Of a stretch of DNA of 64,000 nt, positions 56,468 through 64,000 are shown piece by piece. Numbering within the stretch: position 1 is the first letter of the stretch; each line of letters starts with the position of its first letter. The notes below the pieces were generated by a model that ran no database searches, was not told the origin of the DNA, and saw nothing but the letters and a program-made list of their open reading frames with translations. Origin of the DNA: Stomoxys calcitrans (lineage: Eukaryota > Arthropoda > Insecta > Diptera > Muscidae). The stretch is taken from NCBI RefSeq assembly GCF_963082655.1, contig NC_081552.1, positions 60,473,404-60,537,403 of the forward strand. The letters are read 5' to 3'. The translations under genes were made by a program, and so were the position numbers.

Positions 56468-56530
56468 GAACTAGTAAAAGCGCATTAAATTCGGCCGTGG
56501 ATCGCATGTGACAAATTCATTGAATGTCTT
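56468..56530 (+). mobile_element. mini-me I head fragment
   Basis: ACTAGTAAAAGCGCATTAAA, TTCGGCCGTGGATCGCATGT and GACAAATTCATTGAATGTCT: a head with an internal deletion, cut by the next copy at 56531. Confidence 0.6.
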
Positions 56531-58176
56531 TTTATACCCTCCACCATAAGATGGGGGGTATACTAATTTCGTCATTCTGTTTGTAACTACTCGATATATT
56601 CGTCTGAGACCCCATAAAGTATATATATTCCTGATCGTCGCGACATTCTATGTCGATCTAGCCATGTCCGTCCGTCTGTCCGTCCGTCCGTCCGTCCGTC
56701 TGTCTGTCGAAAGCACGCTAACTTCCGAAGGAGTAAAGCTAGCCGCTTGAAATTTTGCACAAATACTTTTTATTAGTGTAGGTCGGTTGGTATTGTAAAT
56801 GGGCCATATCGGTCCATGTTTTGATATAGCTGCCATATAAACCGATCTTGGGTCTTGACTTCTTGAGCCTCTAGAGTGCGCAATTCTTATCCGATTGAAA
56901 TGAAATTTTGCACAACGTGTTCCGTTATTATATCCAACAACTGTGCCAAGTATGGTTCAAATCGGTCCATAACCTGATATAGCTGCCATATAAACCGATC
57001 TTGGGTCTTGACTTCTTGAGCCGCTAGCGTGCGAAATTCTTATCCGATTGGAATGAAATTTTGCACGACGTGTTTTGCTATGATATCCAACAACTGTGCC
57101 AAGTATGGTTTAAATCGGTTCATAACCTGATATAGCTGCCATATAAACCGATCTAGGGTCTTGACTTCTTGAGCCTCTAGAGTGCGCAATTCTTATCCGA
57201 TTGGAATGAAATTTTGCACGACGTGTTTTGTTACGATATCCAACAACTGTGCCAAGTATGGTTTAAATCGGTCCATAACCTGATATAGCTGCCATATAAA
57301 CCGATCTAGGGTCTTGACTTCTTGAGCCTCTAGAGTGCGCAATTCTTATCCGATTGGAATGAAATTTTGCACGACGTGTTTTGTTACGATACCCAACAAC
57401 TGTGCCAAGTATGGTTTAAATCGGTCCATAACCTGATATAGCTGCCATATAAACCGATCTTGGGTCTTGATTTCTTGAGCCTCTAGAGGGCACAATTCTT
57501 ATCCGATTTGAATGACTTTTTGCACGAAGTATTTCGTCATGATATCCAACAACTGTGCCAAGTATGGTTGAAATCGGTTCATAACCTGATATAGCTGTCA
57601 TATAAAGAGATCTGAGGATTTGACTTCTTGAGCTTCTAGAGGGCGCAATTCATATCCGATTTGGCTGAAATTTTGCATGACGTATTTTATTTTTACTTTC
57701 AACAACTGTGTCAAATAAGGTTCAAATCGGTTCATAACCTGATATAGCTGCCATATAAACCGATCTGGGATCTTGACTTCTTGACCCTTAGAGGTCGCAA
57801 TTATTATCCGATATGCCTGAAATTTTGTACGACGGATCCTCTCATGACCATCAACAAACGTGTTTATTATGGTCTGAATCGGTCTATAGCCCGATACAGT
57901 TCCCATATAAATCGTTCTCTCTATTTTACTTCGTGAGCCCCAATGGGCGCACTTCTTATTCGAATTGGCTGAAATTTTACACAGGTCTCCAACATATAAT
58001 TTAATTGTGGTCCGAACCGAACCATATCTTGATATCGTTTTAATAGCAGAGCAACTCTTTTCTTATATCCTTTTTAGCCTAAGAAGAGATGCCGGGAAAA
58101 CAACTCGACAAATGCGATCCATGGTGGAGGGTATATAAGATTCGACCCGGCCGAACTTAGCACGCTTTTACTTGTT
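56531..58176 (-). mobile_element. mini-me subfamily I, complete and long (about 1.65 kb)
   Basis: Tail TTTATACCCTCCACCATAAG, (TA)n, core GATCGTCGCGACATTCTATG, (GTCY)n at 56664-56708. Then units whose ACCGATC words fall at 56840, 56994, 57147, 57300 and 57453, giving a period of 153-154. Older units follow, then GCCTAAGAAGAGATGCCGGG, CAAATGCGATCCATGGTGGA, and head TTCGACCCGGCCGAACTTAG ending CACGCTTTTACTTGTT. Units nearest the core are most alike, which suggests recent local expansion. Confidence 0.85.
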
Positions 58177-58370
58177 TACCCTATACCGAAGGATGGAGGT
58201 ATATTCATTTTGCCATTCCGTGTGCAACACATTGAAATTTCCATTTTCGACCCTTTAAATTATATTAATTCTTGATCTGCTCTAAAATCAAAAACGATTT
58301 AGCCATGTCCGGGCGTCTATTCATCTGCCGGCCAATTTGTTGATATTACGCTACAGTATTTAACAAGTAT
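58177..58370 (-). mobile_element. mini-me II tail fragment
   Basis: ACCCTATACCGAAGGATGGA, CATTTTGCCATTCCGTGTGC, decayed (TA)n, GATTTAGCCATGTCCGGGCG. It stops at GTTGATATTACGCTACAGTA where a new head begins. Confidence 0.65.
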
Positions 58371-58371
58371 A

Positions 58372-59219
58372 AGCGTACTAAGTTCTGCCCGAATCTTATA
58401 TTCCTCCACCATGGATAGCAATTGTAAAGTTCCTTAACTACATTTTTCTAAAATATATGAGTTATAGCAAGTATTGACCGTAGTCATCGCTGTAAGAAGT
58501 TATAGAAAAACACCACCTCCAAAATCTCACCGAAATCGGATAAGAATTGCGCCCTTCGGAGGCTCAGAAAATCAAATTGGGAGATCGTTTTATCAGTCAG
58601 TTTATCAACCGATTTGACAAAAACTTGGTCTGTTGGAAGTCATTCCAAAATGACATATGCAAAATTTAAACCTAGTTGGATAAAAATTGCGCCATTTAGA
58701 AGCCTAGGAACTCTAACCGTAAGGTCGGTTTATACGGCGGCTATATCAGCTTATTTATTGATTTAGATCATACTTGGCACGGTTGTTGGAAGTCATACCA
58801 TAACAATATGTGAAAAATTTCAGCCAAATCGAATAACAATTGACCCCTCTAGAAGCTCAAAAAGCCTAATCGGGAGATCGGTTTATATGGCAGCTATATC
58901 AGGTTTTGTACCCATCTGCACCATACTTAGCACAACTCTTGGAAATGATACCAAAAATTGCAGCCAAATCGGATAAGAATTGCGCACTTTAGAAGTCAAG
59001 ACCCAAGATCGGTTTATATGGCAGCTGTATCAAAACATGGACAGATTTGGCCCATTTACCATCCCAACCGACCAACACAAGTAAGAAGTATTTGCGCACT
59101 TGATGTCTAGCTCTACTCCTTCGAAAGTTAGCGTGCTTTCGAAAGTTTGCCATATCGACGGACTGGCGGATATGGCTAGATTGATTTAGATTGTCTTGAC
59201 GATCAAATATATATATATT
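58372..59219 (+). mobile_element. mini-me subfamily I, diverged, tail missing
   Basis: Head AACAAGTATAAGCGTACTAA with the palindrome shortened (TTCTGCCCGAATCTTATATT), about four units, GACGGACTGGCGGATATGGC, core GATTGTCTTGACGATCAAAT and (TA)n, then a break into reversed sequence. Confidence 0.65.
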
Positions 59220-59664
59220 ACTCTTATACGCTTATAAGTCGATATATATACGCTTATTAGTCGATCTAGCCATGTCCGCCCGTCTGTCGAAAGCAGGCTT
59301 ATTTTCGAAGAAGTAAAGTTAGGCGCTTAAAATTTTGCACAAATACTTCTTCTCAGTGTAGGTCGGTTTGGATTGTAAATGGGCCATATCGGATCAGGTT
59401 TTGATATAGCTGCCATATAAACCGATCTTGGGTATTGACTTCTTGAGCCACTAGAGGCGCAACACTTATCCGATTTGGCTGAAATTTTGCATGAAGTATT
59501 TTGCTATGACTTCCATTTAATGTGCTAAGACCGGTCCATAACCTGATATAGCTGTCATATAAACCGATCTTTGATCTTGACTTCATGAACCATTAGAGGG
59601 CGCAATTCTCACTCCATTTAGCTGAAATTTTGCACGAGGTGTTTTGTTGTGACTTCCAACAATT
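59220..59664 (-). mobile_element. mini-me subfamily I, truncated at both ends
   Basis: Short (TA) words, CGATCTAGCCATGTCCGCCC, GTCTGTCGAAAGCAGGCTTA, then two to three units ending in GACTTCCAACAATTG. The head is missing; a subfamily III piece follows directly. Confidence 0.6.
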
Positions 59665-59832
59665 GTCCGTCCGCCCGTCTGTCGAAATCAGGATAGCGGT
59701 CGCACGCGTGAAGCTAGCCGCTTGCAATTTTGCACAGATGTTTAATATCGATGCAGGTCGTTGAGGATTGCAAATGGATTATATCCTTTCTGATTTCGAT
59801 AAAGCTCCCATATGAACCAATCTATCGATTTT
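59665..59832 (-). mobile_element. mini-me-like subfamily III fragment
   Basis: TCCGTCCGCCCGTCTGTCGA, CGTGAAGCTAGCCGCTTGCA, CGTTGAGGATTGCAAATGGA and AAGCTCCCATATGAACCAAT place it in subfamily III, minus orientation. About 170 bp only. Confidence 0.6.
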
Positions 59833-61221
59833 ATTTCTGCTTGCAACACATCGAAATATCCTTTTCCGACCCTATAAAGTATATATATTCTTGATCAGCG
59901 TAAAAATCTAAGACGATCTAGACATGTCCGACCGTCTGTCCGTCTGTCTGTTGAAATCACGCTACAGTCTTTAAAAATAGAGATATTGAGCTGAAATTTT
60001 GCACAGATTCCTTTTTTGTCCATAAGCAGTTTAAGTTCGAAGATGGACTATATCGGACTATATCTTGATATAGCCCCATATAGACCGATCCGCCGACTTA
60101 GGGTCTTAGGCCCATAAAAGCCACATTCATTATCCGATTTTGTTGAAATTTCGGGCAGTGAGTTGTGTTAGGCCCTTCGACATCCTTCGTCAATTTGGCT
60201 CAGATCGGTCCAGATTTGGATATAGCTGCCATATAGACCGATCCTCAGATTTGGGGTCTTAGGAACATAAAAGCCACATTTATTATCCGATTTCGCTGAA
60301 ATTTGACAGTGAGTTGTCGTAGGCCCTTCGACTTCATTCGATAAATTGGCTTAGATCGGTTCAGATTTGGATATAGCTGCCATATAGACCGATCCTCCGG
60401 TAAAGGGTCTTAGGCCCACAAAAGCCACATTTATTATCCGATTTTGATGAAATTCGGGACAGTGAGTTGTGTTAGGCTCATCGACATCCTTCGTTAATAT
60501 GGCTCAAATCGGTCCAGATTTCGATATAGCTGCCATATAGATCGATCCTCCGATTTATGGTGTAAGGCCCATAAAAGCCACATTCATTATCCGATTTTGC
60601 TGAAATTTGGGACAGTGAGTTGTGTTAGGCCCCTTGACATATTTCTTCAATTTGGTCCAGATCGGTTCAAATTTAGATATAGCTGCCATATAGACCGATT
60701 TCTCTATATGTAGTTTTGGGCTCATTTAATGTCTGATGTCGCCGAAATTTGGAACAGTGAGTTTAGTTAAGCCCCTTGACATACTTCTGCAATATCGCAC
60801 AGATCGGTCCAGATTTGGATATAGCTACCATATAGACCGATATCTAGGTTTTAGGTGTTGGGGCGATAAAAGACGCATTTATTGTCCGATGTCACTGAAA
60901 TTTGACACAGTGAGTTTGGTTAGGCTTTTCGACGTCCTGGCCTAGATTGGTCCAGATTTGCATATAGCTGCCATATAGACCGATCTCTCGATTTAAAGTT
61001 TAGGGCCCATAAAAGAGGCATGTATTGTCCGATTTCGCCGAAATTTGACACAGTGACGGCTTTTTGACATCGTGTCGTATATAGTTCAGATCGTTATGAG
61101 GTATATGAGTATAAGGTATGAAATTTTCACCGAATTTTGATGAAAGGTGGTTTACATATATACCCGAGGTGGTGGGTATCCAAAGTTCGGCCCGGCCGAA
61201 CTTAACGCCTTTTTACTTGTT
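59833..61221 (-). mobile_element. mini-me subfamily II, tail-truncated
   Basis: Starts CTTGCAACACATCGAAATAT, then (TA)n, core TTGATCAGCGTAAAAATCTA, GTCTGTCCGTCTGTCTG, about eight units of ~153 bp (GGTCCAGATTTGGATATAGC, CCATATAGACCGATCCTCCG), ATACCCGAGGTGGTGGGTAT, head TTCGGCCCGGCCGAACTTAA ending CCTTTTTACTTGTT. It abuts an RTE-like LINE. Confidence 0.8.
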
Positions 61222-62612
61222 AATTTTGCAGGGATACCAAATTCACACTTGGCTTGTAATACTTTTGAACGTTTAGGGCTATCGAAAGCGGTTTTGTAGT
61301 CAACAAAGAGATGGTAGGTTTTAATTTGTCCTTCCTGCGTCTTTTCAAGGATTTGGCGCAGTGTGAATTACTCGTCTATGGTGGATTTAACAGGTCTAAG
61401 GACGCAGTGGTAGGGCCCAATTATCTCATTGACTTTAGGTTTTAATCTTCCACTCAGTGCGCTTGATGGTATCTTGTGTGCGATAGGGAGGAAACTTTTT
61501 TGTCTATAGTTGGCACATTTGTCTTGTCTCCTTTGCCTTATCAGCGTTTCTCCTATGCCTTATCAGCGTGTCGCCTCCGTTCTTAAATAGTTCAGCGGGC
61601 AACCCGTCGGCTCCTGCTACCTTGGTGTTCTTCAGTCGAGTCACAGCTACTTGGTCGTACCATGGGTTCCTAGGGGGAGACTTCCGGTACCCAAGTACGT
61701 ATTTTTTATTTTCCATGGAGTGGGCAATCGATTGCCCACTCTTGCTTTCGTCGTCGGGTGGAGAATGTCGTTGCCATATGTTGCCTAGTGTCAGTGTCAG
61801 ATCGTACGTTTCTCGCACACTAAAGGCCAAAACATAATGAGATCGGTGAGCTTTGTTTTTGAGCAACGCTCAGAAATTAATAAATTTTAAACTTTGATAC
61901 CTAAAAACACTTCTCCTCGTAAGGTAACACAAAATGGCGCTCGATTTTAGTCATTAAAGTTGAAAATTATTTAACTTTTGCGAGTTGCTCATTCTGTTTT
62001 GGCCTTAAGACTGTTCCGAACCTTTGCTTCAGCAAGGTAATGATCATAACCTATATTCGCTCCACGGATCGATTATACATCTAACACACTGTATGAATGC
62101 CTTCCATCTATCACAACGTGATTAATTTGGTTCTTCGTGTTTTGACCGGGTTACAGCCATGTGGCAATGTGGATATTTTTTGTTGAAATCTGGTGCTGCC
62201 AACTACAACGTTTTTTGCCGCGGCGAAATCTATTTGCCTCAACCCGACGGTATCTCGTGGAGGCTGAACTTTCCGACTGTTGGACCAAGGATGTCTTCCT
62301 TCCCTATTGTCGTATTAACATCTCCCAGAACGATTTTAATATCATGGGTGGGGCAGGGCTCATATTTTCCCTCTAGGCGCTCGTAGAAATATCCTTGGTC
62401 TGCACATCTTTGCCTTCCGTCGGGGCATGGAGACAAATAAGGCTGATGTTTCCGTCTGCCAAATTCATGTCTAGTATTATGGCAGCTATAATTAGTTCGT
62501 CACCGTTAATTTCCGCCTTGTACTTCTCCAGTTCATCCGCCAGCGCGTATACTGCACCTTCTCTATAAGGAGTGCGGACATTCCAGGTGCAGATACGCAA
62601 ATCATGGTCCTT
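61222..62612 (-). pseudogene. RTE-like LINE relic: endonuclease remnants and start of RT
   Basis: Minus-strand motifs in order: RICTWNVRTPYREG (62550-62600), the start of an AP-type endonuclease; HDIKIVLGDVNTTIGKE (about 62290-62345) and GKFSLHE after a frameshift, the middle of the domain; and DFAAAKNVVVGSTRF-like sequence (about 62180-62240). RT-side motifs are LKNTKVAGADGLPAELFK (61585-61640) and LFVDYKTAFDSPKRSKV (about 61250-61300), the latter holding the first catalytic Asp of RT (F-x-D-x-x-x-A-F-D). It ends CEFGIPAKL at the mini-me boundary. Many stops, frameshifts and deletions; the endonuclease middle and the RT core between these blocks are missing. The motif wording fits the RTE/BovB group rather than the I/R1-like relics elsewhere. 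Confidence 0.78.
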
Positions 62613-63431
62613 TTTATATCCTACTCAGAATCACTTTCTGATTCGATTTAGCTTTGTTCGTATGTCTGTCTATCCGTCTGTCCATGTAAATTTGTGTACA
62701 AAGTACAAGTCGCAATTTTCATCCGATCGTCTTCAAATTTGGAACAAGCATTTTCTTGGGCCTTGAGACGAAGCCTTTTGAAATTGGCTCCCATAAATTT
62801 GTTCGTCAGATTTGGACTAAAACTCCAATTTTTCGTCATTTGTTAACCGATTCGCGCTAAAGTTCGCTATAATTGGTGAATTTCATAGAAATCGTTTCAG
62901 ATTTGGATATGGCTCCAATATTTATGTTCGTCCGATTTGGACTAGTATTACATTAATTTGGTCATTTGTCACACGAAAATTGGCACAACGGATTCCCTTA
63001 TGGCTCCCGGTATTGCTATTGAAATTAATAGAAATCGGTTCAGATTTAGATATAGCTCCCACATATATTTTCGTCCGATTTTGAATAATACTCAATAATT
63101 TAGTAAATTGTAAAAAGATATTCACAAAATTTGGCACGAAGGTTTATCTTATAACTCTTCTGATGACTGATGAATTTCATAGAAATTTGTTCAGTTTTAG
63201 ATATTGCTCCCATATATATGCATCTCCCGATTCGCACTTTTAAGACCTTTGCTAACGCATTTATAATCGACTTTCTCAAAATTTTGCACGACGATTTACT
63301 CTATGCCTCCAACATGCATTTTAGTCGAAATTCTACATATCAAATTAAAGCAAATTTTAAATTCGAAATCCAATGTGGGGTAGTGTATCAAAAGGTCGGC
63401 TTCGCACGGCTTTAGCCCGTCCTCACTTGTT
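62611..63431 (-). mobile_element. mini-me-like subfamily IV
   Basis: TTTTTATATCCTACTCAGAA, CACTTTCTGATTCGATTTAG, GTCTGTCTATCCGTCTGTCC, CATCCGATCGTCTTCAAATT. Then three to four units with GGTTCAGATTTAGATATAGC-like and CCATATATATTTTCGTCCG. The head-like end is GGTCGGCTTCGCACGGCTTT, AGCCCGTCCTCACTTGTTT. The terminal palindrome differs from subfamilies I-III. Confidence 0.65.
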
Positions 63432-63944
63432 TCGTTGGCGTTGGTGACAATTAAAATGTTTATTCCCACCCGCATTTATTGTCCAATTTCGCTGAATTTA
63501 ACACAGCGAATTTTGTTGCGCCTATAATATACTCATTTATTAACCGATCTCTGTGAAATTTGGCACATTGAGCAATATAGGACCCATCGACGTCTGTGTC
63601 CAATATTATCTAGGTCATATCATATTTGGATTTAGCTACCCTGTGTTCCAATCTCACGATTTTATAATTTTAACCTATAAAAGAAGCATTTATTACCCAA
63701 GTACTAGAACCCTTCAATTCCGTTCTAGATTTGGCGGAGATCGGACTTTATTTCGATACAGCTGGCGTATAAGCCAATATCCCGCTTTACGGTCATGAAT
63801 TATAAATTGTGTTTGACTCTCGAAGTCTATGCCGAGTTTGGTCCAAATCGGTTCATATTTCAATCTAGCTGTCACGGGTTCTAAAGTGGTACAATTTTCA
63901 CGGGTCTTTGGCAAATGTGCTTCTATTATATAAAAATTATTAAT
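63432..63944 (-). repeat. Decayed mini-me II units
   Basis: CATTTATTGTCCAATTTCGC, CTATAAAAGAAGCATTTATT and GGTCCAAATCGGTTCATATT identify old subfamily II units in minus orientation. Short frames here are repeat translations. Confidence 0.5.
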
Positions 63945-64000
63945 TGTCTCGATTTATTTGTTTGTCTGTTCCATATAGACTCAAAAACGGCTGAACCGAT
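63945..64000 (+). repeat. Start of a B-family element, cut by window edge
   Basis: TTATTTGTTTGTCTGTTCCA followed by TATAGACTCAAAAACGGCTG matches the B 5' block at 13738, 17860 and 33725. Confidence 0.65.

Noticed and set aside
1..64000. LTR retrotransposon or integrated virus
   Set aside because: I saw no long direct terminal repeats, primer-binding site, protease/integrase motif or viral gene; the only reverse-transcriptase motifs are of LINE type.
1..64000. Previously undescribed multi-gene system
   Set aside because: No cluster of host-like or accessory genes exists in the window; the unusual features concern transposon structure and duplication only.

Overview
This window looks like repeat-saturated nuclear DNA from a higher fly (Diptera, Brachycera; a calyptrate such as a muscid or blowfly is my best guess). 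The reasons are the (TA)n - short core - (GTCY)n architecture known from dipteran mini-me/DINE-1 elements, a rosa-type DD41D mariner, non-LTR retrotransposons and a tRNA-headed SINE. I see no convincing host gene, no rRNA or functional tRNA gene, no CRISPR array and nothing bacterial. Almost every open reading frame falls in a transposon or in tandem repeats whose ~153-bp period is a multiple of three, so frames stay open by chance.

The main component is a large set of mini-me/DINE-1-like (Helentron-like) elements. Orientation used here: '+' means the 'head' (AACAAGTAAAAGCGTGCTAAG followed by a GGCC-rich 15-nt palindrome) is on the left and the 'tail' (GGTGGAGGGTATAAAA) is on the right; '-' is the reverse. 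There are at least four subfamilies. I has ...GCGTGCTAAG heads and ACTCGACAAATGCGATCC nearby. II has ...AAGGCGTTAAG heads. III has heads near CCACCATGGATTCTGCT. IV carries ACTCAGAATCACTTTCTGAT. Between head and tail they hold divergent ~153-bp tandem units. A second abundant family (called B here) has irregular tandem units containing CATTTGAGCCCCATATTG. One end is rich in TTTG followed by CGTATAGACTCAAAAACGGC; the other ends GCGGAGCGGGCCC...CTAG, which makes it a possible Helitron derivative.

Layout. 1-772: two adjacent LINE 3' ends. 796-6622: B elements around a head-to-tail mini-me pair. 6700-9031: mini-me carrying a nearly intact DD41D mariner. 9164-10780: an inverted mini-me III pair. 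10.8-15.5 kb: B array with a recent 367-bp duplication and a nested mini-me. 15.5-24.2 kb: SINE and mini-me/B copies. 24.7-27.0 kb: B plus a LINE reverse-transcriptase relic. 27.0-29.6 kb: a nest of mini-me II, a mariner with TTGGGTTGCCC ends, a small MITE and mini-me I. 29.6-36.1 kb: B, mini-me and a chimeric DD41D fragment. 36.2-37.0 kb: a second LINE relic. 37-45.9 kb: mini-me copies, a DD41D fold-back element and a nested TIR element. 45.9-47.1 kb: a dead DD34D mariner. 47.1-53.6 kb: mini-me copies. 53.6-55.0 kb: the only clearly repeat-poor stretch. 55.0-61.2 kb: SINE and mini-me copies. 61.2-62.6 kb: an RTE-like LINE relic. 62.6-64.0 kb: mini-me IV, decayed repeats and the start of another B element.

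Nothing here is a cooperating gene system. The biological interest lies in transposon dynamics: nested insertions with readable empty sites, a fold-back derivative made from one end of the DD41D element, and signs of recent duplication.
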